From Leptospiraceae bacterium (lineage in GTDB: Bacteria > Spirochaetota > Leptospiria > Leptospirales > Leptospiraceae), in assembly GCA_016711485.1 (NCBI GenBank), contig JADJSX010000008.1:310001-374000 (forward strand): 64,000 nucleotides of DNA, written 5' to 3'. This document shows positions 18,484 to 26,337 of the stretch, one piece after another. The translations under genes and the position numbers were made by a program. How positions within the stretch are numbered: the stretch's first letter is position 1; each line of letters begins with the position of its first letter. The notes under the pieces are model-generated. The model was not told the origin of the DNA. It did not search any database and saw only the letters and a program-made list of their open reading frames with translations.

Positions 18484-18930
18484 TTAGAAATCCCTTGGTA
18501 ACATAACAGGTATTTTTTCGAAATTGATTTTTTCAAAATCTGCTGAATTGTAAGTTAAAATAGAATTAGCTTTAGCTTTCCGTGCTGACATGTAATGAAA
18601 TAAGTCATAAATAATTCCGCCAGATAGTCCAAGTTGAGTAATCTGGGAAATGATTTCTTTGTGTTCTTTTTCTTCTAGATAGATGATTTTGAAATTTGGG
18701 TAGATATTTCTTTCGATAACTTCTTTTATTTCTAAAGGAGAGATTCTAGTTTTGAGGGGAAGTTTAGAAAATACAGAATAGAATTCCAGAAGAGTGTGGG
18801 AAGATATAAGGACTTCTATTTTTTTGTCTGTGATTTTTTCTAAAATGGAAAAACATTCTTTATGATTGGGATGTGCCTCGGCAAATGTTGGAATTAAAAC
18901 GGATGTATCAAGGAAAATTTTTTTTGTCAT
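18484..18930 (-). CDS. PIN-domain ribonuclease toxin (VapC-like)
   Basis: A 148-residue PIN-domain protein with the four acidic active-site residues in the expected places: Asp8 (F-L-D-T-S), Glu49 (L-L-E-F-Y), Asp109 (I-Y-D-L-F-H) and Asp131 (S-A-D-F). VapC-type toxins cut RNA, often tRNA, and are held in check by the partner encoded just upstream. The ATG overlaps the antitoxin stop by four bases (ATGA). recQ begins eight bases downstream, so the toxin-antitoxin pair and the helicase appear to share a transcript. Confidence 0.88.
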   Translation of the reverse strand: MTKKIFLDTSVLIPTFAEAHPNHKECFSILEKITDKKIEVLISSHTLLEFYSVFSKLPLKTRISPLEIKEVIERNIYPNFKIIYLEEKEHKEIISQITQLGLSGGIIYDLFHYMSARKAKANSILTYNSADFEKINFEKIPVMLPRDF

Positions 18931-19178
18931 ATTCCTCCATCTCTCTCTCGCCTAACTTTTTGAATAAGTTTGACTGGATCTGTCTCTCCCGCCCAATCAG
19001 TCGATATGACGGTAAATTTTCCTTTTTTACGAAGAGTGGACTTTTCTTCTTTCTTTCGGACGCGAAATTCGACTCCATCAAGGATTATTTCCAATTCTGT
19101 ATCAGGACCAATTCCAAGTTGGTCTCGAATTTCTTTCGGAACAACCAATCTCCCCACTTTATCAATTACAACTGTCAT
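18927..19178 (-). CDS. AbrB/SpoVT-type antitoxin (VapB-like)
   Basis: An 83-residue protein opening M-T-V-V-I-D-K-V-G-R-L-V-V-P-K-E-I-R, the swapped-hairpin AbrB/MazE DNA-binding motif. The charged C-terminal tail (about 50-83) would wrap the PIN toxin. Such antitoxins repress their own operon. ATG 19178 is chosen because the AbrB motif normally begins at the first residues and a GGGA lies before it; the longer frame from 19208 adds ten unrelated residues. Confidence 0.87.
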   Translation of the reverse strand: MTVVIDKVGRLVVPKEIRDQLGIGPDTELEIILDGVEFRVRKKEEKSTLRKKGKFTVISTDWAGETDPVKLIQKVRRERDGGI

Positions 19179-19393
19179 AGTAATCCCATTTAAATTACCA
19201 ATTACCAATTGTCAATGGGAAATTGGAACGATTTTAATCGAGACTTGGATTTTGGACAATTTAATTTTGGTTCTAATTACACCAATAAAAGAGCAAAACC
19301 TTCCTGTATACTTTGTCGCAAAAAAATATCGGTCATTCTTTGCAGTTTATTTCTTGCCTATTTTGGGATTCGCAAAAAACTGGTCTTACCAAT

Positions 19394-19466
19394 GCTGCCT
19401 TAGCTCAATTGGTAGAGTAGCTGATTTGTAATCAGCCGGTTGGGGGTTCGATTCCCTTAGGCAGCT
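19394..19466 (+). tRNA. tRNA-Thr (UGU)
   Basis: A 73-base cloverleaf. The acceptor GCTGCCT pairs with AGGCAGC, and the D arm is GCTC/GAGT. The anticodon stem GCTGA/TCAGC has loop TTTGTAA (anticodon TGT). The T arm has GTTCGATTC. CCA is not encoded. Confidence 0.95.
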
Positions 19467-19528
19467 CGGTGAAGTTTGTTTTTGCGGCTGTATTTCTTTC
19501 CTATTTCAATCGTAATCAAACAATCAAT

Positions 19529-19610
19529 GGGCAGATACTCAAGTGGTCAACGAGATCAGACTGTAAATCTGCTGGCTCCGCCTTCGGAGGTTCGAATCCT
19601 CCTCTGCCCA
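19529..19610 (+). tRNA. tRNA-Tyr (GUA)
   Basis: An 82-base cloverleaf with a long variable arm. The acceptor GGGCAGA pairs with TCTGCCC. The anticodon loop CTGTAAA gives GTA. The variable arm TGGCTCCGCC and T stem GGAGG/CCTCC (loop TTCGAAT) are typical of bacterial class II tRNA-Tyr. It sits 62 bases after tRNA-Thr and is probably cotranscribed. CCA is not encoded. Confidence 0.95.
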
Positions 19611-19615
19611 CATTT

Positions 19616-20107
19616 CTATTTTAGTCTACGAACATATAAAACTTTTTCTACACGAGCGATTACTTCGCCTGTTTCTGATTTGATTTCGCAATGAAAAATT
19701 TTATTCATTTTACCTTTCGAGTCTACTTCTTGTTTGATGTTAGTTAGTTCTTCGTCGTTTACCTCAAAAGTGGCGTATACTGTTCCTCGTCCGGGTTTTA
19801 CAAACTCAATTGTAGCAGCTTTGTCCCAAACTAGGTATTTTTCTCCCAAATTTTCCATTAGAATGAACATATAAAATGGATCAGCCATTGCGTATAACGA
19901 TCCACCAAAATGAGAGAATACGAAGTTGCGATTATACAGTCTTAGTTTCATTCGAACATCGAAGCGCCTGAAGTCTTTCGAAATATTTGTTACGTAAATG
20001 CCGGCACCCAAATATGGTATATACCAATTTAACAACAAACGAAAGTAAGTTGTTTTAAAATAGGGAGGAAGCCAACGTTTTTTTTGTTGTAGTGATTTAT
20101 TTTTCAT
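19616..20107 (-). CDS. DUF4442 hotdog-fold protein
   Basis: A 163-residue protein matching the DUF4442 branch of hotdog-fold thioesterase-like proteins. The central helix-strand F-G-G-S-L-Y-A-M-A-D-P-F-Y-M corresponds to the HGG/D region of acyl-CoA thioesterases. The strands V-W-D-K-A-A-T-I-E-F and T-V-Y-A-T-F-E-V complete the fold. A coenzyme-A thioester substrate is likely but not proven. It ends six bases after the oppositely oriented tRNA-Tyr and lies downstream of a thiolase on the same strand, which fits fatty-acyl metabolism. Confidence 0.8.
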   Translation of the reverse strand: MKNKSLQQKKRWLPPYFKTTYFRLLLNWYIPYLGAGIYVTNISKDFRRFDVRMKLRLYNRNFVFSHFGGSLYAMADPFYMFILMENLGEKYLVWDKAATIEFVKPGRGTVYATFEVNDEELTNIKQEVDSKGKMNKIFHCEIKSETGEVIARVEKVLYVRRLK

Positions 20108-20117
20108 TGTTACATAT

Positions 20118-20147
20118 AGTAGAGACGCACGGCCGTGCGTCTCTACT
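20118..20147. repeat. Perfect 30-bp GTAGAGACG palindrome
   Basis: AGTAGAGACGCACGG is followed at once by its exact reverse complement. It lies in the 50 bases between the thiolase end and the DUF4442 start. It could act as a transcript-end hairpin. The arm sequence resembles GTAGAGACG palindromes scattered in many unrelated genomes. Confidence 0.8.
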
Positions 20148-20157
20148 GGAATTAAAA

Positions 20158-21486
20158 TTAACCCTTATATCTCTCGACCATTAACGCTCCAGCTATTCCT
20201 CCGTGTGCGCAGGCTGTTAATAGAACGGTGTTTACTGAAGGATCATTTTTCATGTCCATCACAGCGTTTGCGACGAGACGTATGCCGGTAGCTCCAAATG
20301 GGTGACCGATGGAAATAGACCCTCCGTAGGTGTTGATTTTCTTTTCGTCGAAACTTTTTTCCCAATCCCAGCCGGTTTGGTTTTTGATTTCTTCAAGGGC
20401 ACCAACTGCGGTAGCGGCAAATGCTTCGTGAATTTCCACTCTATCTACGTCTTGGATTTTCATATTCATGTCTTGAAGTAAACCAAGAGTAGCCGCCGCT
20501 TGACCAAGTCCCATTTCGTTTGGATGAACGCCTTTCATTTTCCATCCTGTTAGTACTGCACTAATTTCAAGTCCGAGTTCTTTTGCTTTTTCAACAGTGG
20601 TTACAATTACACCTGCGGCTCCATCAGAACGGGGGCTAGCATTGAATATGCTCACAGTTGGTGCGTGGGATTTTTTTAGATCCTTTGCGTATTTTGTTTG
20701 GAATTCAGTGAATTTCATTTGTGGGTTATCAAACATGAGCATTGCGCGCCCCATACGATCAGGGTTTTCCACTAGACCTTTTCTGAGTAGAACTGCTTCG
20801 TCCGCCTTCATGATATTACCCTCATCGTCAGCAATAGGAATTAGAAATGGCTCATAGAGTCCAGCTTCAGTTGCTTCTAAAGCGCGTTTAAAACTTTGAA
20901 AGGCTACTTTATCGTTAACCGCACGAGAAAGAGCGTAGTTTTGGGAAACGATTTCGGCAGTGACTTGCATTCCGTAACTGGTTTCACCATCGCCGAGTCC
21001 GTCTTCGAGTGTGTCTCGAACTTCTACGCCTTCGGGAAGAGTTGATTCAGCTAATGCTTTTTTTAATTTATCAAGGCTTGCGGTTTTTTTGTTTATCCGT
21101 GCATTCTTTACTACGAATGGCATCGCTGTTTGAGACTCTTCGCCTATCGCTAAAAAAAGTTCTCCTTCACCGAGTAGAATTCGGCGAGCGGCTTCAACGA
21201 CTGATTCCATACCAGAAACGCAATTATTGGAAACAGTTAAACAAGGAATTTCATTTGGAAGTCCAATTAAGTTTGCTATTACACGAGCAGAATTAGGTGC
21301 GTTGGCGAAACCTTCTCCAACTACAACTCCGTCGATTCTGTCCAACGGCAACTTTGTTTTAGCAATGATGTCTTCGGCTACGATTTTTCCTAAATGATGC
21401 GCTGAGTATTTAGAAAGGGACTTTCCGATTTGTGCAAACGGAATTCTGCGGGGGGTGCAAAGTGCTATTTGTTTAGGTGATTTCAT
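20158..21486 (-). CDS. Thiolase (acetyl-CoA acetyltransferase / 3-ketoacyl-CoA thiolase)
   Basis: A 442-residue thiolase that cleaves or forms C-C bonds between acyl-CoA units. The nucleophilic Cys89 lies in S-N-N-C-V-S-G-M-E. The catalytic region shows E-I-H-E-A-F-A-A-T-A, G-G-S-I-S-I-G-H-P-F-G-A-T-G and the second Cys in T-A-C-A-H-G-G. The length fits FadI-like beta-oxidation thiolases (430-440) better than biosynthetic ones (390). Two 18-bp operators for the divergent TetR gene lie just upstream, so expression is probably released by an acyl-CoA or fatty-acid-like ligand. Confidence 0.9.
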   Translation of the reverse strand: MKSPKQIALCTPRRIPFAQIGKSLSKYSAHHLGKIVAEDIIAKTKLPLDRIDGVVVGEGFANAPNSARVIANLIGLPNEIPCLTVSNNCVSGMESVVEAARRILLGEGELFLAIGEESQTAMPFVVKNARINKKTASLDKLKKALAESTLPEGVEVRDTLEDGLGDGETSYGMQVTAEIVSQNYALSRAVNDKVAFQSFKRALEATEAGLYEPFLIPIADDEGNIMKADEAVLLRKGLVENPDRMGRAMLMFDNPQMKFTEFQTKYAKDLKKSHAPTVSIFNASPRSDGAAGVIVTTVEKAKELGLEISAVLTGWKMKGVHPNEMGLGQAAATLGLLQDMNMKIQDVDRVEIHEAFAATAVGALEEIKNQTGWDWEKSFDEKKINTYGGSISIGHPFGATGIRLVANAVMDMKNDPSVNTVLLTACAHGGIAGALMVERYKG

Positions 21487-21498
21487 ATAAATCCTCGA

Positions 21499-21516
21499 TT
21501 AGACTAATTGGTCTAA
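21499..21516. promoter_or_regulatory. TetR operator 1
   Basis: TTAGACTAATTGGTCTAA is a palindrome with 6-bp perfect arms, placed 13 bases before the thiolase start in the thiolase-tetR divergent gap. Confidence 0.8.
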
Positions 21517-21531
21517 GACTACTCTAAAATA

Positions 21532-21549
21532 TTAGACTAATTTGTCTAA
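21532..21549. promoter_or_regulatory. TetR operator 2
   Basis: TTAGACTAATTTGTCTAA is nearly identical to operator 1 and starts 33 bp from it, about three helical turns. It lies 64 bases before the tetR start. Confidence 0.8.
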
Positions 21550-21613
21550 TATTTTTTTAAAGACAAATTTCCCCCATGTTTAAAAATAGGAATTTCCAAT
21601 TAGGAAATTCTAA

Positions 21614-22195
21614 ATGGCAAAGAAAATTATTCCCAAAGACGATAACCCAAAAGAGCGGATCTTAGACACAGCCTCAAAACTGTTCTATTTACAGGGCTAT
21701 AGCAATACCGGCATCAATCAAATTTTGGAAGAATCCAAAACCTTTAAACTCAGTTTTTATAATTATTTTACATCGAAAGAAAATCTAGGAATCGAATATA
21801 TCAAAATCCGTGAGACTGAATTTCTAGCATTTATGGACAGACTCATGACGACTCACACAAATTATGAAGCCTTCGTTCGAACTTGGATTCGATTTTTACG
21901 AGCAGAAATCAAACACCAAAAATACCACGGCTGTCCATTTATCAATATCACCCTCCAAACGTTTGGAAAAGAAGAAGTCTTTAAGCCACATATTAAATCC
22001 ATGATTGCAAAATGGAAAAAGTTAATTACTAGTTTTCTCATTCGTTCGCAAACTGCCGGTAAGCCGCAAGCAGAAAAATTAGCAGTTCTCATTATCCAAA
22101 TTTTCGAAGGTTCAGTGCAACTTTACATGGCTACGGATAATCTGGATTATATTCATGACCTCGAAGAAAACCTCGTCTCGTTAGGTAAAAAATAA
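21614..22195 (+). CDS. TetR/AcrR family transcriptional regulator
   Basis: A 193-residue TetR-type repressor. The N-terminal helix-turn-helix (about 12-60) reads R-I-L-D-T-A-S-K-L-F-Y-L-Q-G-Y, then Y-N-Y-F-T-S-K-E-N-L. The C-terminal helical domain binds an unknown ligand. The C-terminal pattern C-P-F-I-N resembles the subgroup with G-C-P near residue 108. It is divergent from the thiolase gene, with two matching palindromic operators between them, so it probably controls itself and the thiolase. Confidence 0.9.
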   Translation: MAKKIIPKDDNPKERILDTASKLFYLQGYSNTGINQILEESKTFKLSFYNYFTSKENLGIEYIKIRETEFLAFMDRLMTTHTNYEAFVRTWIRFLRAEIKHQKYHGCPFINITLQTFGKEEVFKPHIKSMIAKWKKLITSFLIRSQTAGKPQAEKLAVLIIQIFEGSVQLYMATDNLDYIHDLEENLVSLGKK

Positions 22196-22289
22196 TTCTG
22201 CTATTTTAATGGCAGTCCGGTTGGCTTACTCGTATTTTGCGCTATTAAAAAATATTTACAGTATTTAATAATCATTTCGCATAACGAGT

Positions 22290-22391
22290 AAACCAACCGT
22301 CGCGCTCGCCCCTCTTATCAATAAATTGCGCCTGCCGCATAATCCTACTCCCCTCAGTTCATGCAATTTATTGATACCGGGTTGATCGCTA
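22290..22391 (+). repeat. Stem-bearing intergenic repeat, copy A
   Basis: Flank CGTCGCGCTCGC, then a 13-bp stem ATCAATAAATTGC (22317-22329) / GCAATTTATTGAT (22363-22375) around a 33-base loop, then flank TTGATCGCT. The flanks recur at 34813-34882 and 48021-48125 with different loops. Confidence 0.7.
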
Positions 22392-23092
22392 CTGCTTGTT
22401 CTTGCCTGACCTTTTCCTTGTATTGCGGATTACACGGATATAGCGCAACCTTTTATACCATTTCTCATAAACAAGTTCCGCTATTTTTCACAAAACGTGT
22501 ATTCCCAATTGCCAAAAAATATAGTTCATTTAAAGCGAGGGGGTAATTACTTTTTTATTTCGTCTAAATAAATTCTGTGCGAAAATTCTTATTTTTTTTT
22601 AAATTTTAAAAAATTTTTGAATATTTCATTTGTCCATTAGAATCGTTTTTTTGGGAAATCAAGATATGAGCCATACTAGTGATTGGAAGTCCTGCTTGGG
22701 TTGTAGTGTTAGACTGCCTTTTACTTCACGCCGAATGGCTTAGGAAGAACTTCTTAGGGTTTTTTACTTTTTTCTTTTCTTTTTCATATTAAACTGCGAC
22801 TTAGTAGTATTATATGTAAAGTGAATGGAAAAAAAAGAAAAAATAAGAAAAAATAAGAATAATCCTATTCTGGGAAGAGAGATAATTTAAAAGTTTGGTG
22901 GCTTGACAAAGGTGCATTAATTTTCAAAAACTGTATTTGGTAACGGGTATTGAAGTGAGTAGTAATATATAGAGATTCTAAAATTATATTTTTTTCCTAT
23001 CTTCACCATTTTATCTTGTAAAAAGAATATTCAGACAAAATTTGAGAACTACTGGCGGTCAATGGATGAAAAATTTTTTGTGGAAAATTATT
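22392..23092. other. Gene-poor stretch after tetR
   Basis: About 700 bases with no supportable gene. Two short open frames (22361-22546 and a 25-codon frame from 22666) have no ribosome site or recognisable protein. Bases 22760-22860 are T-rich then A-rich and could fold back on each other. A TTGACA at 22904 lacks a convincing -10 partner. Confidence 0.5.
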
Positions 23093-23707
23093 ATGCGCAA
23101 ATCAAAAATAATAAATATTATTGCTCTATTTTATTTTCTTAACTGTTCTTCTTTACAAAACTATGCTAAAAATCGAGCTTTAGATTTTATGGACATATTA
23201 ACGATAGGCGGTGAAATAAAAACTTATGGCGGAAGTGCTTGGTTCTGGTGTTTCGGTGGTGGCATGCAAATAGGACGATATGCGACAGGATATGGTATGC
23301 GAAATGGATACATTGGTTCCTATTTTACGGGCGGATATAGGGAGTTTGCCAATTTAAAAATGGGAAATTCGTTTTTAATTATGAATAGCCAAGAGCATAT
23401 ACCTACGGCATACAAAACTGCCCGGTCTATGAATAAGAAATATACTCATGCAAATTTCTTCTTTCTATTGCCTGCCAATTTAAAGGGTAGATACAGAGGA
23501 ACAGGCACTTCTCCTTCTGGTTTTGTATACAACTCATTGCCTTCTCTTTGCCGTGCACCGGCTACTATTGAGTTGTCCTTTGGGTTAGGCGCTGGTGGAA
23601 GAGTTGGTTTTAATATTTCAGAGTTAGTGGATTTTCTTTTAGGGTTTACAACTTATGATTTAATGGATGATGACACTAAAGGTAAAATAGAAGAGGTAGA
23701 AGAATGA
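23093..23707 (+). CDS. Leptospira-type putative lipoprotein
   Basis: A protein of 204 residues from ATG 23093. The leader M-R-K-S-K-I then a hydrophobic run ends F-L-N-C-S-S, a lipobox with Cys18. The mature start, N-R-A-L-D-F-M-D-I-L-T-I-G-G-E, followed by glycine/aromatic-rich segments (Y-A-T-G-Y-G-M-R-N-G-Y-I-G), looks like a family of leptospiral outer lipoproteins of unknown role. The recognition is by pattern memory only. Longer starts (TTG 23042, ATG 23066) would give an unusually charged signal peptide. It overlaps the GH18-like gene by four bases (ATGA), so the two form an operon. Confidence 0.7.
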   Translation: MRKSKIINIIALFYFLNCSSLQNYAKNRALDFMDILTIGGEIKTYGGSAWFWCFGGGMQIGRYATGYGMRNGYIGSYFTGGYREFANLKMGNSFLIMNSQEHIPTAYKTARSMNKKYTHANFFFLLPANLKGRYRGTGTSPSGFVYNSLPSLCRAPATIELSFGLGAGGRVGFNISELVDFLLGFTTYDLMDDDTKGKIEEVEE

Positions 23708-24720
23708 ATGAGTTTTGGCAAGTCAATGCACGGAAGGCAATAGCTGTAGTTTTTATTCTGCTGTTTAACTTTGTATTTTTCCATTTTTCTAAATACATTA
23801 CTTTTATACCTGATCCAAGGTTCCAAAGAAACAAAAATGCAATCTGGATTGGACATAAGTGGGTTGGTGAAAATCTACAGGAATCCGAATACTCTTTATT
23901 ATGTGCTAGGCTAAAAAATGGAAACATTACCGATGTGTTTGCACATGTTGGACCGCTTGATGAAAATGGAAATATCGAATATAAAAAATACCATTACGCA
24001 AAAGAATTTCTTGTCCAGGTAAAAAATTGTAGCTCGGGCATACATATCCAAGCCTGGATTGGACAGGTTGAAAAAAGAGGAGGTGGAGTAATTGATATTA
24101 GCCGTATGGATATTCGAGATTCCATTATTCGTACTTCTGAAATTTTTCTACAACTCGGGTTTGATGGAATTCATTATAATATAGAGCCGATTTTTTCTGG
24201 GGATGAGAATATAATAGACTTACTAAAAAAAACTCATAATATTACGAAATCGAATAAAAAAATTCTTTCTATTGCGAGTGATGAAATAGAACCATTTCCA
24301 TTTAGTGATAAAATAATTCGTTTGTTTGCAAGAAGAGCCGGCTTTTGGGATAAGAGTTATTATCTTCAAGTTTCAGAAAATGTAGATCAAATCGCGGTAA
24401 TGATGTATGATACTGCGATTCCGTTTGCGTGGTTATACGCTTATGTGGTGAAATGGCAGGTAGAAAAAATTACAACTATTCTGGATGGTAAGGTTCTTTT
24501 ATTTTTTGGAGTTCCCACTTATGAAGAGGAGAGATGGAGCTTTCATGCAAATGCAGAGAATATCTATTCTGGGATTCGCGGAATTTCAATGGGAATTGAG
24601 GAAATCCCTATGGGGATTTTAAATGACAAATTTGGAATCGGTATTTATTCAGAATGGACAACTGACGAGAATGAATGGAAAATATTTAAAGAACAGTGGT
24701 TACTTCATATTAACCAATGA
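23704..24720 (+). CDS. GH18-like TIM-barrel protein, membrane-anchored
   Basis: A 338-residue protein with one N-terminal membrane anchor (about 12-32) and a periplasmic or outside-facing barrel. It resembles glycoside hydrolase family 18: the strand-4 motif L-G-F-D-G-I-H-Y-N-I-E-P keeps the catalytic Glu, although the usual DxxDxDxE is reduced to D-G-I-H-Y-N-I-E. A later strand reads I-A-V-M-M-Y-D-T, the standard M-x-Y-D. GH18 enzymes cut beta-1,4 GlcNAc polymers or peptidoglycan-like chains. Loss of one acidic residue makes activity uncertain. It is coupled to the lipoprotein gene before it. Confidence 0.68.
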   Translation: MNEFWQVNARKAIAVVFILLFNFVFFHFSKYITFIPDPRFQRNKNAIWIGHKWVGENLQESEYSLLCARLKNGNITDVFAHVGPLDENGNIEYKKYHYAKEFLVQVKNCSSGIHIQAWIGQVEKRGGGVIDISRMDIRDSIIRTSEIFLQLGFDGIHYNIEPIFSGDENIIDLLKKTHNITKSNKKILSIASDEIEPFPFSDKIIRLFARRAGFWDKSYYLQVSENVDQIAVMMYDTAIPFAWLYAYVVKWQVEKITTILDGKVLLFFGVPTYEEERWSFHANAENIYSGIRGISMGIEEIPMGILNDKFGIGIYSEWTTDENEWKIFKEQWLLHINQ

Positions 24721-25353
24721 TTATTTAAAATCATCATCGGTTAATACACGAAAACCGGACCCCATAAAAATTGGGATTGTATTTTCCATTGTTTTAATGT
24801 TTTCTTCGGAAACGTCGAAAGTAGAAAAATGTAATTTTAAAATTACTTTATCTGACCTTTGTTTGATACTCCAAAAATCGTCGGTTTTTACTTTAGCCCC
24901 TCGGTTATTTGAAATAATGGAATAAGATAAAATTTTATAGGAAGAGTCTGAGAGAAATCTATCATTTTGTAATTTTACACCTATTCTAGTCTCAATTCGA
25001 TTTTTGAGTTCGTTTAGGAATTTTTCTGGTTCAACTTGAATTTCACTACTTTCTTTTGTCAGGGACGCAATTAAGTTTTTTTCATTCGAATTTAGTTGGA
25101 TAATAGAATTATCTGTGTATTTTAACATCCAATCTTCAGAATAGGGTAACAAAAAGAAAAAACGTTCTTTGTTTCCTGATATCGAAATTATTCCTTTTTC
25201 TTTATGTGAATGAATTGTAATGTCAGAGTCCCGAATATTTTTCCCTGAAAAAGACTGAACACGTTTTACAATTTCATAGTCTGATTTTCTATTTTCAGAA
25301 GAACAATGTAAAAATAGAAAAAGTAAAATATAAAAGCAAAAAATATTTTTCAT
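24721..25353 (-). CDS. Putative lipoprotein of unknown function
   Basis: A 210-residue protein I do not recognise. The leader ends L-F-L-H-C-S-S-E, a clear lipobox. The mature part alternates short strands and charged helices, with no known motif. It abuts the GH18-like gene tail to tail without a gap and lies 15 bases after the alpha/beta hydrolase on the same strand. It is probably the last gene of the enoyl-CoA hydratase-dcd-hydrolase transcript. Confidence 0.7.
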   Translation of the reverse strand: MKNIFCFYILLFLFLHCSSENRKSDYEIVKRVQSFSGKNIRDSDITIHSHKEKGIISISGNKERFFFLLPYSEDWMLKYTDNSIIQLNSNEKNLIASLTKESSEIQVEPEKFLNELKNRIETRIGVKLQNDRFLSDSSYKILSYSIISNNRGAKVKTDDFWSIKQRSDKVILKLHFSTFDVSEENIKTMENTIPIFMGSGFRVLTDDDFK

Positions 25354-25368
25354 TTTTATTACCTAAAC

Positions 25369-26337
25369 TTACTTTGCCCCCATTTGTTTTAGAAACTTCA
25401 TGATTTCAAAATGAACTAACGGTGTTGTTTCGGGAGAACGAATATCACCGGCCATAACATGGTCAGGTATTTGTTTTAAATTGAGTAAAACTTTGTCTTT
25501 AGTTCCGAATGATTCAAACTTTTTAATAATTTCATTTGTATCAATCACTTTGTCTTGTTCGGTGTAAAGCATAAGAGAAGGAGTATGAATTTTTTCAAAG
25601 GAAATATTCTGAACATGTTCTACTAGAACTATCATAGGAGTAAGTGCTTCCCATCTGTATTCATGGTTCCAATACTTTGCCATTTGTTCATTTAGAGGTT
25701 CCCATTTCCTGATATCTCCGAAAATTAGTTTTGCGAATCCAACGCCTGCTGGATAAAGAAATAGTTTTGTCATTTTACTTGCTGTGTAGAAATTAGGAGA
25801 AATAAAAACAAGAGAGAATATATCCTTCTGATATTCATCCTGACTGGCTAACCAAGCGGCTAATGTACACCCAGTAGAGGATCCAATAATGATTACTCGT
25901 TTACCGATTTTTTTCCCAATTTCAAAAGCTTCCAACGTATCGTTTAACCAATCGTTTGCGTTAGTTTGAGAAAATGCTTCTGGTGTGCGTGCGTGACCAT
26001 GAAGGCGTGTATAAAATATATTTGCTTTTAAGTCTTTCGCGACTAAATCTGGGAGTGGAAGCATTTCTGGACGAGAAGCACTGAATCCATGAATATAAAC
26101 GATAGAATATTCTGTTTGTTCCTGTTTGCCATTAGCCCAAAAAATCTTTTTTTCTGCACCTTGGACTACATCTCCAAACTTGGATTCAGATTCAGAAAGG
26201 TAGGAATCTAACTCAGTGATTGAAGTTGGAAGCGAAGGCGGTGTAACTTTTTCTTCTAGATGGTAACGGGTAAATGGTAAAGAAATTAAAAATACTAAAA
26301 AGGTTACAAAGAATCCCAAAAAAATCTTTTTTTTCAT
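25369..26337 (-). CDS. Membrane-anchored alpha/beta hydrolase
   Basis: A 322-residue serine hydrolase with an N-terminal membrane anchor or uncleaved signal (residues 3-24). The oxyanion region H-G-F-S-A-S-R-P-E is followed by the nucleophile elbow I-I-G-S-S-T-G-C-T (Ser in G-S-S-T-G). The acid is probably in the E-Q-D-K-V-I-D strand, and the His is in P-D-H-V-M-A-G-D. This is consistent with a lipase or monoglyceride-lipase-like esterase facing the periplasm. It overlaps dcd by four bases and is likely cotranscribed with it. Confidence 0.85.
   Translation of the reverse strand: MKKKIFLGFFVTFLVFLISLPFTRYHLEEKVTPPSLPTSITELDSYLSESESKFGDVVQGAEKKIFWANGKQEQTEYSIVYIHGFSASRPEMLPLPDLVAKDLKANIFYTRLHGHARTPEAFSQTNANDWLNDTLEAFEIGKKIGKRVIIIGSSTGCTLAAWLASQDEYQKDIFSLVFISPNFYTASKMTKLFLYPAGVGFAKLIFGDIRKWEPLNEQMAKYWNHEYRWEALTPMIVLVEHVQNISFEKIHTPSLMLYTEQDKVIDTNEIIKKFESFGTKDKVLLNLKQIPDHVMAGDIRSPETTPLVHFEIMKFLKQMGAK

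Noticed and set aside
16635..18536. RecQ start at 18536
   Set aside because: It would overlap the PIN toxin by 53 bases and add 20 residues not found before the RecQ F-R-D-G-Q motif; ATG 18476 fits better.
22290..22391. Possible integron attC site
   Set aside because: The palindrome lacks the RYYYAAC/GTTRRRY core ends, and no cassette array or integrase is nearby.
22361..22546. Open frame of 61 codons after tetR
   Set aside because: It begins inside repeat copy A, has no ribosome site and shows no protein-like motif or downstream partner.
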